64,000 bases of DNA from Streptomyces cyaneogriseus subsp. noncyanogenus (GTDB taxonomy: Bacteria; Actinomycetota; Actinomycetes; Streptomycetales; Streptomycetaceae): the NCBI RefSeq assembly GCF_000931445.1, contig NZ_CP010849.1, forward strand, positions 2,046,001 through 2,110,000, read 5' to 3'. Numbering within the stretch: position 1 is the first letter of the stretch; the number at the start of each line of letters is the position of its first letter. Below, piece after piece: positions 26,857 through 39,210 of the stretch. The translations under genes were made by a program, and so were the position numbers. The notes below the pieces were generated by a model. That model saw nothing but the letters and a program-made list of their open reading frames with translations. It was not told the DNA's origin and did not search any database.

Positions 26857-27923
26857 GGGCCGATCCTTCCATGCATCCGAAAAATACGGTCGTACGCGGC
26901 GGCCAGCAGCTCCGGGTCGTGCCGCGGGGTCCCGTCGGCCCGGGCCACCGGCGCCAGCTCCACCGCGGCGCCGAACCGCTTGGCGGCATCGGTGAGCACA
27001 TCGCGGTCGGGCACGGCGGCCTCGTCGGCCAGCACCACGTCCAGGGCGAGTTTAGGGGCGTGTCGTCCCAAAACCTCCAAATGACGCTGCGGGGAGAAGC
27101 CCTCGGTTTCTCCGGGCTGCGGGGCGAGGTTCAAGGAGAGCACCCGGCGCGCCTTGGTCTGGGTGAGCGCGTCCAGCAGCTCGGGCACCAGCAGGTGCGG
27201 GATGACGGAGGAGAACCAGGAGCCGGGGCCGAGGACGACCCAGTCCGCGTCGAGCACGGCGTCGACCGCCTCGGGGACGGCGGGCGGGTCGTGCGGCACG
27301 AGGTGCACGGACTGCACCTCGCCCGGGGTCAGGGCGACGGTCGCCTGGCCCCGTACGGTGTCCACGTCCTCCGGCCGGTCCGGGTCGTGGCCCTTGACCA
27401 GGGCCTGGAGCTCCAGCGGCACGGCGGACATGGGCAGCACGCGGCCCTGCGCGCCGAGCAGCTTGCCGACCAGGTCCAGCGCCTGGACGTGGTCGCCGAG
27501 CTGCTCCCACAGGGCGACGATCAGCAGGTTGCCGACCGCGTGGCCGTGCATCTCGCCCTGGGACTGGAAGCGGTGCTGGATGACCCGCGCCCAGGTCTGG
27601 CCCCAGTCGTCGTCGCCGCACAGCGCGGCCAGCGCCTTGCGCAGGTCGCCGGGCGGCAGGACGCCCAGCTCGTCGCGGAGGCGCCCGCTGGAGCCGCCGT
27701 CGTCGGCCACCGTGACGACGGCGGTGAGGTCGCCGGTGATCCGGCGCAGCGCGGCGAGCGAGGCGGACAGGCCCATGCCGCCGCCGAGGGCGACGACCTT
27801 GGGCTGGGTGCCCCGGCGGCGCGGCCGGCCGCCCCGGGACTCCCCGGGGCGGCCCCCGCGTCCCCCACGGCCCTCCGGCACCACCCTGCGCAGCCTGCTC
27901 AGCCGCGGAGTACGTCCTGTCAT
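26847..27923 (-). CDS. yvcK: YvcK/CofD-like protein (gluconeogenesis factor family)
   Basis: Member of the YvcK (GlmR) family, cytosolic UDP-sugar-binding proteins that tune cell-wall precursor supply in Gram-positive bacteria. The 358-residue protein has an Arg/Gly-rich N-terminal extension (residues 1-38), then [34 protein letters not shown] and GHAVGNLLI, all family marks, and [18 protein letters not shown]. The ATG overlaps the rapZ stop by 4 nt, and the end overlaps whiA. This conserved neighbour order is the best functional context. Confidence 0.92.
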   Translation of the reverse strand: MTGRTPRLSRLRRVVPEGRGGRGGRPGESRGGRPRRRGTQPKVVALGGGMGLSASLAALRRITGDLTAVVTVADDGGSSGRLRDELGVLPPGDLRKALAALCGDDDWGQTWARVIQHRFQSQGEMHGHAVGNLLIVALWEQLGDHVQALDLVGKLLGAQGRVLPMSAVPLELQALVKGHDPDRPEDVDTVRGQATVALTPGEVQSVHLVPHDPPAVPEAVDAVLDADWVVLGPGSWFSSVIPHLLVPELLDALTQTKARRVLSLNLAPQPGETEGFSPQRHLEVLGRHAPKLALDVVLADEAAVPDRDVLTDAAKRFGAAVELAPVARADGTPRHDPELLAAAYDRIFRMHGRIGPWR

Positions 27924-28936
27924 TCCCGTCCCATGTCCCGGTGCACGACCACCGTCTCCACACCCTCGGCGGCGAGCCGCCCGGCGAGCTTCTCCGACAT
28001 GGCGACGGAGCGGTGCTTGCCGCCGGTGCAGCCGACGGCGATGGTCACATAGCGCTTGCCCTCACGACGGTAGCCCGCGGCAACGAGCTGGAGCAGCTCG
28101 GTGTACCGGTCGAGGAACTCCTTGGCGCCGGGCTGGTTGAAGACGTAGCCCGACACCTCCTCGTTGAGGCCGGTGTACGGGCGCAGCTCCGGGACCCAGT
28201 GGGGGTTGGGCAGGAAGCGGCAGTCGACGACCAGGTCGGCGTCGACGGGCAGGCCGTACTTGTAGCCGAAGGACATCACGGTGGCCCGCAGCTCGGGCTC
28301 CTCCTCGCCGGCGAACTGGGCGTCCATCTTGGCGCGCAGCTCGTGGACGTTGAGGCTGGAGGTGTCGATCACCAGATCGGCGTCGCCGCGCAGCTCGCGC
28401 AGGAGCTCCCGCTCGGCGGCGATGCCGTCGACGATGCGGCCGTCGCCCTGGAGGGGGTGCGGGCGGCGCACCGACTCGAAGCGGCGGACGAGGGCCTCGT
28501 CGGAGGACTCCAGGAAGACGATCCGCCGGGTGACGCCGCGGGCGTCGAGGTCGGCGAGGGACTCGCGCAGGTTGTCGAAGAAGCGGCGGCCGCGGACGTC
28601 GACGACGACCGCGATCCGGGCCACGTTGCCCTGGGAGCGGGCGCCGAGCTCCACCATGGTGGGGATCAGCGCGGGCGGGAGGTTGTCGACGACGAACCAG
28701 CCCAGGTCCTCCAGACACTTGGCGGCCGTCGAGCGGCCCGCTCCGGACATGCCGGAGATGATCACCAGCTCGGGGATGGCCGCCTCGGGGGCCCCGGCTG
28801 TTTCCTTGCCCGTACTCACCTGTGCTCCGTCGTCGTGGCGCTGGTCGGCGGAGGCCGCCCGCTCGGCGGGTTCCTCGCCGGTCTGCTGCTGGGCCCGGTT
28901 CCGCTCCGCTGCGGACCGGGTGTCGTGCTCGGTCAT
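27920..28936 (-). CDS. rapZ: RNase adapter RapZ / YvcJ-type nucleotide-binding protein
   Basis: P-loop protein of the RapZ/YvcJ family. In enterobacteria RapZ controls glmS mRNA through small RNAs; the actinobacterial role is less clear. The protein has 338 residues: a charged, probably disordered N-terminal extension of about 54 residues, Walker [28 protein letters not shown], and a C-terminal domain with [19 protein letters not shown], the ligand-binding part. A start at the internal GTG (VSTGKETAG, residue 40) cannot be excluded. It overlaps uvrC and yvcK by 4 nt each. Confidence 0.92.
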   Translation of the reverse strand: MTEHDTRSAAERNRAQQQTGEEPAERAASADQRHDDGAQVSTGKETAGAPEAAIPELVIISGMSGAGRSTAAKCLEDLGWFVVDNLPPALIPTMVELGARSQGNVARIAVVVDVRGRRFFDNLRESLADLDARGVTRRIVFLESSDEALVRRFESVRRPHPLQGDGRIVDGIAAERELLRELRGDADLVIDTSSLNVHELRAKMDAQFAGEEEPELRATVMSFGYKYGLPVDADLVVDCRFLPNPHWVPELRPYTGLNEEVSGYVFNQPGAKEFLDRYTELLQLVAAGYRREGKRYVTIAVGCTGGKHRSVAMSEKLAGRLAAEGVETVVVHRDMGRE

Positions 28937-31056
28937 CTGTCCTGCCCCCGTCGTCGGTCCGGGGCCCCCGCGGTCACGGGTTCCCCCGGAGCACCCGCCG
29001 CCGTCCCGGGTGCCCCGTCCTCGTCTTCCATGATCTCTCCGGTCGCCGTGTTCACGGCGGGCGCGGCCGGGGCCGCCTGGGCCAGGGCCGCGGCGACCGT
29101 CTCGGCGGTCTTCCTGCCTATGCCGGGTACCTCGCAGATCTGGTCGATCGTCGCGGCCCGCAGCTTCTTCACCGAACCGAAGTGCTTGATCAGCGCCTGT
29201 TTCCGGGTCTCGCCCAGGCCGGGTACGTCGTCCAGCGGGCTGGAGCGCAGACGCTTGGCGCGCTTGCTGCGCTGGTAGGTGATGGCGAAGCGGTGGGCCT
29301 CGTCGCGGACCCGCTGCAGGAGGTACAGGCCCTCACTGGTGCGCGGCAGGACGACCGGGTCCTCCTCGGCGGGCAGCCAGACCTCCTCCAGCCGCTTGGC
29401 CAGACCGCAGACGGCGATGTCGTCGATGCCCAGCTCGTCCAGGGCCCGCCGGGCCGCGGCCACCTGGGGCCGGCCGCCGTCGACGACGATGAGCTGCGGG
29501 GGGTAGGCGAAGCGCTTGGGGCGGCCTTCCTCGTCCTTCAGCCCGTTGCCGATCCCGTCCGCGGGCCCGCCCGCGAGGCCGTCGGCGGGGGCGTCGCCGA
29601 GCCCTTCCCGGGGCCCGTCGCCGAGCCGCTCCCCGTCCGTCCACTCCCCGGTCTTCTCCTTCTCGGCCAGGTAGCGGCGGAAGCGGCGGGTGATCACCTC
29701 GTGCATGGACCGGACGTCGTCCTGGCCCCGGAAGCCCTTGATCTGGAAGCGGCGGTACTCGCTCTTGCGGGCCAGTCCGTCCTCGAAGACCACCATGGAC
29801 GCCACCACGTCCTCCCCCTGGAGGTGCGAGATGTCGTAGCACTCGATCCGCAGGGGCGCGCTGTCCAGGCAGAGGGCGTCGGCGATCTCCTCCAGGGCGC
29901 GCGAGCGTGTGGTCAGGTCGGAGGCGCGCCTGGTCTTGTGCAGGGCGAGCGACTGCTGGGCGTTGCGCCGCACGGTCTCCATGAGCGCCTTCTTGTCGCC
30001 GCGCTGCGGGATGCGCAGGGAGACCTGGGCCCCGCGGCGCCCGGCGAGCCACTCCTGCACCGGCTCCACGGGGTCGGGCAGGGCGGGGACCAGCACCTCC
30101 TTGGGCACGGCGTCGCCGGTCTCCTCGCCGTAGAGCTGTTGCAGGGCGTGCTCGACCAGGGCGCCGGTGGTGATCTCCTCCACCTTGTCGGTCACCCAGC
30201 CGCGCTGACCGCGCACCCGCCCGCCGCGCACGTGGAAGATCTGGACGGCCGCCTCCAGCTCGTCCTCCGCGACGGCGATCAGGTCCGCGTCGGTCGCGTC
30301 GGCGAGTACGACCGCGTTCTTCTCCATCGCCTTCTTCAGGGCCCCGATGTCGTCGCGCAGCCGGGCCGCCCGCTCGTACTCCATCTCCTCGGCGGCCTCG
30401 GTCATCCGCTTTTCCAGGCGCCGGATGTACGTCGCGGTACGGCCGGTCATGAAGTCGCAGAACTCCTCGGCGAGCTCCCGGTGCTCCTCGGCGCTCACCC
30501 GCTCCACACAGGGCGCGGAGCACTTGCCGATGTAGCCGAGCAGGCAGGGGCGGCCGGTGCGGGCGGCGTTCTTGAAGACACCTGCCGAGCAGGTGCGCAC
30601 CGGGAAGACGCGCAGCAGCAGGTCGACCGTGTCGCGGATCGCCCACGCGTGCGCGTACGGCCCGAAGTAGCGCACGCCCTTCTTCTTGTGCCCGCGCATC
30701 ACCTGTACGCGCGGGAACTCCTCGTTCATCGTCACCGCGAGGTAGGGGTAGCTCTTGTCGTCGCGGTACTTGACGTTGAACCGGGGGTCGTACTCCTTGA
30801 TCCAGGAGTACTCCAGCTGCAAGGCCTCGACCTCCGTGGACACCACCGTCCACTCCACGGACGCGGCCGTGGTGACCATGGAGCGGGTGCGCGGGTGGAG
30901 GCCCGCCAGGTCCTGGAAGTAATTGGCCAGGCGCTGGCGCAGGCTCTTCGCCTTTCCGACGTAGATCACCCGGCGGTGCTCGTCGCGGAACCTGTACACC
31001 CCCGGGGAATCCGGGATGTCACCCGGCCTGGGGCGGTAGCTGGAGGGGTCGGCCAT
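28933..31056 (-). CDS. uvrC: Excinuclease ABC subunit C
   Basis: Makes the two incisions of nucleotide excision repair in the UvrB-DNA complex. The 707-residue protein has the GIY-YIG nuclease ([21 protein letters not shown], residues 19-39), a UVR domain, the RNase-H-like second nuclease ([21 protein letters not shown]) and C-terminal helix-hairpin-helix repeats ([20 protein letters not shown] and [19 protein letters not shown]). A Gly/Asp/Pro-rich insert with GDGP/GDAP/ADG repeats interrupts the second nuclease domain near residue 475. The ATG lies 7 nt after TAGGGT, so translation is probably leaderless. First gene of the uvrC-rapZ-yvcK-whiA unit. Confidence 0.96.
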   Translation of the reverse strand: MADPSSYRPRPGDIPDSPGVYRFRDEHRRVIYVGKAKSLRQRLANYFQDLAGLHPRTRSMVTTAASVEWTVVSTEVEALQLEYSWIKEYDPRFNVKYRDDKSYPYLAVTMNEEFPRVQVMRGHKKKGVRYFGPYAHAWAIRDTVDLLLRVFPVRTCSAGVFKNAARTGRPCLLGYIGKCSAPCVERVSAEEHRELAEEFCDFMTGRTATYIRRLEKRMTEAAEEMEYERAARLRDDIGALKKAMEKNAVVLADATDADLIAVAEDELEAAVQIFHVRGGRVRGQRGWVTDKVEEITTGALVEHALQQLYGEETGDAVPKEVLVPALPDPVEPVQEWLAGRRGAQVSLRIPQRGDKKALMETVRRNAQQSLALHKTRRASDLTTRSRALEEIADALCLDSAPLRIECYDISHLQGEDVVASMVVFEDGLARKSEYRRFQIKGFRGQDDVRSMHEVITRRFRRYLAEKEKTGEWTDGERLGDGPREGLGDAPADGLAGGPADGIGNGLKDEEGRPKRFAYPPQLIVVDGGRPQVAAARRALDELGIDDIAVCGLAKRLEEVWLPAEEDPVVLPRTSEGLYLLQRVRDEAHRFAITYQRSKRAKRLRSSPLDDVPGLGETRKQALIKHFGSVKKLRAATIDQICEVPGIGRKTAETVAAALAQAAPAAPAVNTATGEIMEDEDGAPGTAAGAPGEPVTAGAPDRRRGQDR

Positions 31057-31063
31057 GACTCAC

Positions 31064-31086
31064 ACCCTACTGGCGGGGACCGACAC
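31064..31086 (-). promoter_or_regulatory. Weak RecA-NDp-like promoter of uvrC, leaderless
   Basis: On the minus strand GTGTCGGTC (31086-31078) is 8 nt from TAGGGT (31069-31064), and the ATG follows 7 nt later. TGTCGGT matches the core of TTGTCRGTG, with the first and last bases changed. The spacing is identical to that at uvrA and uvrB. Confidence 0.5.
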
Positions 31087-31191
31087 TCCGGCGGCGCTGT
31101 GGGCGACGCCCGCCGAGGCTCGTGGATCACGGCCGCCCGGCCGCCGTCCGCCGGCGCGGGCGGGGGCCCGCCCCGGGGCGGGTGCGCCCGC

Positions 31192-31614
31192 TCAGGCGTC
31201 CGGGCCCGCCACGATGCGGCCGTTCTCCGTCCGCACCGACAGCTCCTCCAGCGGCACGGTGGCCGGGGCCTGGAGCACCTCGCCGGTCCGGGCGTCGAAC
31301 TCGCTGCCGTGGCAGGGGCAGACCAGGGTCGTCCCCCTCAGCTTGTTGATGGGGCACCCCGCGTGCGTGCAGATCGAGCTGTACGCCTTCAGGGAACCGT
31401 CCGCGCCCCGGCTGACGACCACGTTGTGCTCCCGGTACAGCGCGGCGCTCCCCCGGGCGACCTCCTTCTCGTCCCCGAGCTCGACGGGCGCGGTCGGCCC
31501 CGACGGCCCGGCGTCCCCGCCGGGCGAGCAGGCGGCGGCGCCCAGTCCGGCGACGGGGGTGAGGGCGACTCCTCGCAGGACGGTACGGCGGCTCGCGGAG
31601 GGTCGGCCGGGCAT
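31192..31614 (-). CDS. Rieske [2Fe-2S] protein, Tat-exported lipoprotein
   Basis: A 140-residue protein. Residues 5-30 form a twin-arginine signal (SASRRTVLRGVALTPVAG) ending in a lipobox-like GAAAC, so it should be exported folded and anchored by lipid. The mature part is a Rieske domain: SSICTHAGCPINKLRG (first Cys-His pair) and VCPCHGSEFDARTGEVLQ (second). The likely role is a membrane-surface electron carrier; no cytochrome bc genes are near. ATG 31614 is chosen because TGGAG lies 6 nt upstream; GTG 31626 is an alternative. It is divergent from the sugar kinase across 323 bp containing two operator-like palindromes. Confidence 0.85.
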   Translation of the reverse strand: MPGRPSASRRTVLRGVALTPVAGLGAAACSPGGDAGPSGPTAPVELGDEKEVARGSAALYREHNVVVSRGADGSLKAYSSICTHAGCPINKLRGTTLVCPCHGSEFDARTGEVLQAPATVPLEELSVRTENGRIVAGPDA

Positions 31615-31682
31615 CAGGGTCTCCACTGGTCGGACGGCGGTGCATGCCGACGATACCGGCGGTGGCCGGGGCCGATGGGGGG

Positions 31683-31726
31683 CGGGTCACCGCGTGGCCC
31701 GCAGGGCCGGGTCACCGCGTGACCCG
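31683..31726. promoter_or_regulatory. Duplicated palindrome between Rieske and pfkB-type genes
   Basis: CGGGTCACCGCGTGGCCCG (31683-31701) and CGGGTCACCGCGTGACCCG (31708-31726) are direct copies 25 bp apart. The second is a perfect inverted repeat, GGGTCAC-CGC-GTGACCC. They are candidate operator sites in a 323-bp divergent spacer that otherwise holds the pfkB promoter. Confidence 0.55.
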
Positions 31727-31770
31727 GCCGAGCTCGCGCGCGCCCCGCACGGCCCGCGGTGGCGCCCGCG

Positions 31771-31800
31771 TTTACGTCCGGGCGCCGGACCGGATACGTT
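31771..31800 (+). promoter_or_regulatory. Candidate promoter of the PfkB-type kinase
   Basis: TTTACG (31771-31776), 18 nt, TACGTT (31795-31800): five of six -35 positions and the TAxxxT -10 match HrdB-type promoters. The leader would be about 130 nt. Confidence 0.5.
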
Positions 31801-31937
31801 CCCGCCCGGTGGCCTCGGCGCCGCACCCGAACCGCCGGGCCGGTTCCGGCGGCCGCCGTACGCCGTCGTCCATCGCACCCCACGCGGCTGCCCGGCTCCT
31901 CCCGGCGGACCGCGCAACGCCCCGGAAGGGACCGTCC

Positions 31938-32846
31938 GTGATCGTCGTCGCCGGTGAGGCACTGATCGACCTGGTACCGCAGGGCACGGGCCCGCTCGCC
32001 GCGCTGACACCGGCCCTCGGCGGCGGCCCGTACAACACGGCCGTGGCGCTGGGGCGCCTCGGCTCCCCCACCGCCTTCTGCTCCCGGGTCTCCCGCGACG
32101 CGTTCGGGGAGGCGCTGCTGGAGCGGCTGCGCGCGTCCGGCGTGGACGTGTCTCCGGTGCGGCGCGGGCCCGAGCCGACGACGCTCGCCGTCGCCACGGT
32201 GGACGCGGACGGGTCGGCCGCGTACTCCTTCTACGTCGAGGGCACGGCGGACCGGCTGTTCACGGCGCCCGCCGCGCTGCCCCCCGGTACGCGGGCGCTC
32301 TCCTTCGGCACCTGTTCGCTGGTGCTGGAGCCGGGGGCGAGCGCCTATGAGGGACTGCTGCACGAGTCGGCGGCGCGCGGCCTGTTCACCGCGCTGGACC
32401 CGAACATCCGGGCGGGGCTGATCCCGGACCCGGACGCCTACCGGGCGCGGTTCGCGAGCTGGCTGCCCTCGGTGTCACTGCTGAAGCTGTCCGCGGAGGA
32501 CGCCGAGTGGCTCGGCGGCACGCCGCGGGAGTGGCTGGCGGCCGGCCCGGCGGCGGTCGTCGTCACCCGGGGAGCGCAGGGGCTGACCGCCTACACCCGC
32601 GACGGCGGGGTGCACGAGGTGCCGGGCGAGCGGGTCGAGGTGGCCGACACCATCGGCACGGGCGACACGGTGAACGCGGCGCTGCTGCACGGGCTGGCTG
32701 AGCGGGACGCGCTCGGCGCGCGGGCCCTGGCCGCGCTGGGTCCGCGGGAGTGGACGGCGCTGCTGGGCTTCGCGGCGCGCGCGGCGGCCGTCACCTGCTC
32801 GCGCCCGGGCGCGGAACCGCCGTGGGCCCACGAGCTGCGGCCGTGA
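31938..32846 (+). CDS. PfkB-family carbohydrate kinase (fructokinase/ribokinase-like)
   Basis: A 302-residue sugar kinase. The start VIVVAGEALIDLVPQ is the usual first strand of PfkB proteins, so GTG 31938 (GGAAGGG about 8 nt upstream) is used rather than the longer open frame. GGGPYNTAVALGRLG is signature 1 (residues about 29-43), and VADTIGTGDTVNAALLHG is signature 2, with the GTGD catalytic Asp near residue 250. The overall pattern resembles fructokinases (GEALIDLV), but sugar specificity cannot be read from the sequence. It is a single gene facing the convergent regulator gene downstream. Confidence 0.87.
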   Translation: MIVVAGEALIDLVPQGTGPLAALTPALGGGPYNTAVALGRLGSPTAFCSRVSRDAFGEALLERLRASGVDVSPVRRGPEPTTLAVATVDADGSAAYSFYVEGTADRLFTAPAALPPGTRALSFGTCSLVLEPGASAYEGLLHESAARGLFTALDPNIRAGLIPDPDAYRARFASWLPSVSLLKLSAEDAEWLGGTPREWLAAGPAAVVVTRGAQGLTAYTRDGGVHEVPGERVEVADTIGTGDTVNAALLHGLAERDALGARALAALGPREWTALLGFAARAAAVTCSRPGAEPPWAHELRP

Positions 32847-32864
32847 GACCCCGGCGGTACGGGG

Positions 32865-33731
32865 TCAGCCGGTCCGGCCCCCCACGGCCCGCAGGGCGCC
32901 GGGGCGGCGGCCGTCGAGGCGGTCCAGGGCGGCGGCCGTGGAGTCGTCCGCGGGGAGGTGGACGACGATCCGCTGGCCGTCGTCGGGAAGGGTGAGCGTC
33001 TCGTGCAGCAGCCGCAGCTCTCCGGCCTCCGGATGCGCGAGGTGCTGGGTGCCGACGCGGCGCGGGGTGACGGCGAGGTCGGCGAAGCGTTCGGTGAACT
33101 CCGCCCCGGCCGTCACCGACAGCTCGTCGGCCAGCGCGGCGACGTACGGGTCGCGCAGGGGCACCTCGTGCCGGAGCTGGGCGACCAGGTCGTCGGCCAC
33201 CCGGTCCCAGTCCGGGTAGGCGGCACGGGCCCGCTCGTCGGTGAACACGTACCGCAGCAGGTTGGGCCGCTCGGCGTCGAGCAGCCCGATCGGGCCGGTC
33301 AGCCGCGCGTAGCCCTCGGTGTGCGCGAGGACGTCGCCGATCCAGTTCAGGACGGCGGCGGGGGCGGGCTCCAGGCGGTCCAGGACGGCCCGCACGGTGG
33401 GGCGCGCGGCGCGGCTGAGCGGCGGGGCCGCCGCGCACACCAGCGGGTCGCCGCCGTCGCCCTCCTTCGCCAGGCGGCGCAGCAGCATCCGGTCCCTCAG
33501 GGAGAGGTTGAGCGCGTCGGCGAGGGCGCCGAGCACCTGGGCGGACGGGTTGCGGTCGCGGCCCTGTTCGAGGCGGGTGAGGTACTCGACGCTGACGCCG
33601 GCGAGCGTGGCCAGCTCGGCGCGGCGCAGGCCCGGGGTGCGGCGGCGGGGCCCGGCGGGCAGCCCGGCCTCCGCCGGGGTGACGGCTTCGCGCCAGGTGC
33701 GCAGGAAGGTGCCCAACTCGTTGTCGCTCAC
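32865..33731 (-). CDS. XRE-type regulator with MmyB-like ligand-binding domain
   Basis: A 288-residue protein. The N-terminal HTH (residues about 6-80) has RRTPGLRRAELATLAGVSVEYLTRLEQGRD, the hallmark of the actinobacterial XRE/MmyB group. The C-terminal domain has AVLNWIGDVLAHTEGYARLTG and YPDWDRVADDLVAQLR, the PAS-like MmyB domain proposed to bind fatty acids or metabolites. Such regulators often control the divergent neighbour, here the YceI gene 101 bp away. Its end is 18 bp from the end of the sugar kinase gene. Confidence 0.85.
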   Translation of the reverse strand: MSDNELGTFLRTWREAVTPAEAGLPAGPRRRTPGLRRAELATLAGVSVEYLTRLEQGRDRNPSAQVLGALADALNLSLRDRMLLRRLAKEGDGGDPLVCAAAPPLSRAARPTVRAVLDRLEPAPAAVLNWIGDVLAHTEGYARLTGPIGLLDAERPNLLRYVFTDERARAAYPDWDRVADDLVAQLRHEVPLRDPYVAALADELSVTAGAEFTERFADLAVTPRRVGTQHLAHPEAGELRLLHETLTLPDDGQRIVVHLPADDSTAAALDRLDGRRPGALRAVGGRTG

Positions 33732-33832
33732 GGGCCGAACGTACCAACGCGCGCGTGCCGGAGGGTGGCCCTGTCACTACCACGCTCGGCGCGGTCTCCC
33801 TGCGGTGGCGCCGGGCGCGCAGGGTGGTGGGC

Positions 33833-34390
33833 ATGACGACGCATGACATCGCTGCCACCGCCGCTCTGCCGCTCGCCCCGGGCCGGTGGACCCTGGACCC
33901 GCTGCACTCCGCGGTGAACTTCACCATCCGCCATCTGGGCATCGCCAAGGTGCGGGGACGCTTCACCGGCGTGGAGGCCGGGCTGTACGTCGGGCGGACG
34001 GCCGACGAGATCCGGGTGACCGCGACGATCGACCTGGCCTCGATCGACACCGGCAACCCCGACCGGGACGCGCATGTGCGCGCCTCCGACCTGCTGGACG
34101 TGGAGAAGCGCCCGACGATGGTCTTCCGCTCGACCCGGGTGTCGGGCGAGGGCGGGGACTGGACGATGGAGGGGGAGCTGACGATCGGGGACGTGACCCG
34201 TCCGGTGACGCTCGCGGTGGAGTTCGGCGGGCTGGTGGAGGTGCCCATGGACGGCAGCCGGCACGCCGGGTTCGAGGCGACGGGCGAGATCCGGCGCGGT
34301 GATTTCGGGCTGGACTTCGCTCCCGGCCTGCTCGGGGAGGTCGTGAAGATCCAGTTGGACATGGAGTTCGTGGAGCCGAGGAGCGCCTGA
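33833..34390 (+). CDS. YceI family protein
   Basis: A 185-residue lipocalin-like beta-barrel. The order fits the family: RWTLDPLHSAVNFTIRHLGIAKVRGRF at residues 18-44, then VTATIDLASIDTGNPDRDAHVRASDLLDV, TMVFRSTRV, GDVTRPVTLAVEF, and the end FGLDFAPGLLGEVVKIQLDMEF. YceI proteins bind isoprenoid-type lipids; the cytosolic actinobacterial members have no signal peptide, as here. ATG 33833 is preferred to upstream starts because the first strand begins soon after. It is divergent from the MmyB-type regulator, which may control it. Confidence 0.88.
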   Translation: MTTHDIAATAALPLAPGRWTLDPLHSAVNFTIRHLGIAKVRGRFTGVEAGLYVGRTADEIRVTATIDLASIDTGNPDRDAHVRASDLLDVEKRPTMVFRSTRVSGEGGDWTMEGELTIGDVTRPVTLAVEFGGLVEVPMDGSRHAGFEATGEIRRGDFGLDFAPGLLGEVVKIQLDMEFVEPRSA

Positions 34391-34398
34391 GAGACGCG

Positions 34399-34442
34399 GA
34401 CGCGCCGTGTCCCGCGGGCACTGCCCGGGGACACGGCGCGTC
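34399..34442. terminator. Bidirectional terminator between yceI and uvrA
   Basis: GACGCGCCGTGTCCC (34399-34413) and GGGACACGGCGCGTC (34428-34442) form a perfect 15-bp stem, with an inner CGGGC/GCCCG. It sits between two convergent genes. Confidence 0.85.
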
Positions 34443-34469
34443 GGTGCGCGGAACGGCCGGCCGGCCCGG

Positions 34470-37544
<3,075 letters not shown>

Positions 37545-37600
37545 GCCGGTCCGCACCTTTCTTGGGAGAAGTGACAGGGGCGGGGCCCCCGTGCTTTCTC

Positions 37601-37623
37601 AGACTAGGGGGAGCCACTGACAA
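37601..37623 (-). promoter_or_regulatory. RecA-NDp (PafBC-type) promoter of uvrA
   Basis: On the minus strand TTGTCAGTG (37623-37615), 8 nt, TAGTCT (37606-37601): an exact match to TTGTCRGTG-N8-TANNNT. The leader is about 50 nt. A TTGACA (37649-37644) lies further upstream without a fitting -10. Confidence 0.8.
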
Positions 37624-37731
37624 CGCCGGTCGGATTCACGGGTTGTCAACAAACCCCGGCTATCCAGCATGCCCGACGCCATGCCCGACCATATAGCACG
37701 TGCATTCGATTTGCTGGGACGGTCCGCTACC

Positions 37732-37761
37732 TTCACCCGAAGGTGTGGCACGGTCTAGGGT
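37732..37761 (+). promoter_or_regulatory. Leaderless promoter of the DinB-fold gene
   Basis: TTCACC (37732-37737), 18 nt, TAGGGT (37756-37761); the ATG at 37769 follows 7 nt after the -10, so transcription should begin at the start codon. No ribosome site is present. Confidence 0.6.
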
Positions 37762-37768
37762 CAGCAGC

Positions 37769-38455
37769 ATGATGGATCACGCGCATGACCTGGCGTCTGT
37801 ACGTGACGCTACCGAACGGCTGCTCACCGCGGTCGGCAAACTGGACAACGCGGCTGTGACGCAGCCGTCACGGCTGCCGGGCTGGACGCGCGGCCATGTC
37901 CTCGCCCACCTCGCTCGCAACGCCGACGCTCTGGTCAACGTCCTCGAAGGCCGCCCCATGTACGTCTCCGGCGAGGCCCGGGACGCCGACATCGAACGGG
38001 ACGCCCCGCGCCCCCTCGACGCACACCTGGCGGACCTGCGGGAGAGCGCGGCCCGCTTCGAGGAGGCGGGGGCCGCCCCCGGGGACTGGTCCCGCACGGT
38101 GGAGCTGCGCAACGGGGTCACCGACTCCGCCCGGCGGGTGCCCTTCCGGCGGTGGGTGGAGGTGGAGCTGCACCATGTGGACCTCGCGGCGGGCTACGAG
38201 CTGGAGGACCTCCCGGGGGACTTCACCGAGCGGGAGATCGGCTTCCTCGCCGAGCGGTTCACCGGCCACCCGGAGGTGCCGCCCACCCGCCTGACCGACG
38301 GCACGCGCGCGTGGAACACGGGCCGTCAGGCGGACGCCCCCGCGGTCACCGTCACGGGGAGCCGGGCGGATCTGCTCGGGTGGCTGGCCGGACGCCGCGA
38401 CGGGTCGGCGCTGTCGGTGACGGGCGGCCCGCTCCCGGCGCTTCCCCCGCTGTAG
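37769..38455 (+). CDS. Mycothiol-dependent maleylpyruvate isomerase-type (DinB-fold) protein
   Basis: A 228-residue four-helix-bundle protein of the mycothiol maleylpyruvate isomerase N-terminal family. The metal-site helix RLPGWTRGHVLAHLARNADALVNVLEG (residues about 33-59) carries the first His, and VEVELHHVDLAAGYELED carries the later His pair. A C-terminal SCP2-like part follows (AVTVTGSRADLLGWLAGRRDGSALSV). Such enzymes use mycothiol, the actinobacterial thiol, in isomerisation or conjugation. It lies divergent from uvrA and ends 98 bp before the MBL gene. The first of two tandem ATGs coincides with the predicted transcription start. Confidence 0.85.
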   Translation: MMDHAHDLASVRDATERLLTAVGKLDNAAVTQPSRLPGWTRGHVLAHLARNADALVNVLEGRPMYVSGEARDADIERDAPRPLDAHLADLRESAARFEEAGAAPGDWSRTVELRNGVTDSARRVPFRRWVEVELHHVDLAAGYELEDLPGDFTEREIGFLAERFTGHPEVPPTRLTDGTRAWNTGRQADAPAVTVTGSRADLLGWLAGRRDGSALSVTGGPLPALPPL

Positions 38456-38540
38456 GTCCGAGGCTCCGGCGGCGGTCCCGGCCGGGGCCCGCGAGCCCGG
38501 CATGGTCCGGGCAAGAGGCCCTACCAGCCTGCCGGGGCAC

Positions 38541-38546
38541 TAGGCT
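38541..38546 (+). promoter_or_regulatory. -10 of the MBL-fold gene, leaderless
   Basis: TAGGCT, a perfect HrdB-type -10, ends 7 nt before the ATG at 38554. There is no ribosome site and no clear -35. Confidence 0.5.
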
Positions 38547-38553
38547 GACCGGC

Positions 38554-39210
38554 ATGACGTACAGCGGAGAGGTGAGGGTCGGCGGGCCCGCCGACGTGCA
38601 CGAGCTCAAGGACCTGATGATCACCAAGATCGCGGTCGGCCCGATGGACAACAACGCCTATCTGCTGCGCTGCCGGGCCACGGACGAGCAACTGCTGATC
38701 GACGCCGCCAACGACGCGGGCACCCTGCTCGGCATGATCGGTGACGACGGCATCGCCTCCGTCGTCACCACCCACCGCCACGGCGACCACTGGCAGGCGC
38801 TCGCCGAGGTGGTCGCGGCCACCGGAGCCCGCACCTACGCGGGCCGCCACGACGCCGAGGGCATCCCGGTGCCGACCGACGTCCTGCTCGACGACGGCGA
38901 CACCCTCCGCGTGGGCCAGGTGGAGCTGACCGCCCGGCATCTGGTCGGGCACACGCCGGGGTCCATCGTCCTCGTCTACGACGACCCGCACGGGCACCCC
39001 CACGTCTTCACGGGGGACTGCCTGTTCCCCGGCGGCGTGGGCAACACCCACAAGGACCCCAAGGCGTTCGCCAGCCTGATCCACGACGTGGAGACCAAGA
39101 TCTTCGACGTCCTCCCGGACGAGTCGTGGGTCTACCCGGGACACGGCAACGACACCACCCTGGGCGCGGAACGGCCGCATCTGCCGGAGTGGCACGCGCG
39201 CGGCTGGTGA
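38554..39210 (+). CDS. MBL-fold metallo-hydrolase (glyoxalase II-like)
   Basis: A 218-residue metallo-beta-lactamase-fold hydrolase. The metal motif is THRHGDHWQALAEV (residues about 73-86), a variant of HxHxDH. TARHLVGHTPGSIVLVYD carries the next His, VFTGDCLFPGGVGNTHKD the bridging Asp, and WVYPGHGNDTTLGAERPHLPEW the last His. The set fits glyoxalase II-like enzymes that hydrolyse thioesters, possibly mycothiol thioesters given the neighbour. It is converging with aroQ. Confidence 0.88.
   Translation: MTYSGEVRVGGPADVHELKDLMITKIAVGPMDNNAYLLRCRATDEQLLIDAANDAGTLLGMIGDDGIASVVTTHRHGDHWQALAEVVAATGARTYAGRHDAEGIPVPTDVLLDDGDTLRVGQVELTARHLVGHTPGSIVLVYDDPHGHPHVFTGDCLFPGGVGNTHKDPKAFASLIHDVETKIFDVLPDESWVYPGHGNDTTLGAERPHLPEWHARGW

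Noticed and set aside
37694..37709. Possible LexA box between uvrA and the DinB-fold gene (TCGAAT-GCAC-GTGCTA on the minus strand)
   Set aside because: Only 9 of 12 positions match TCGAAC-N4-GTTCGA and it is not palindromic. The RecA-NDp motif explains uvrA better.
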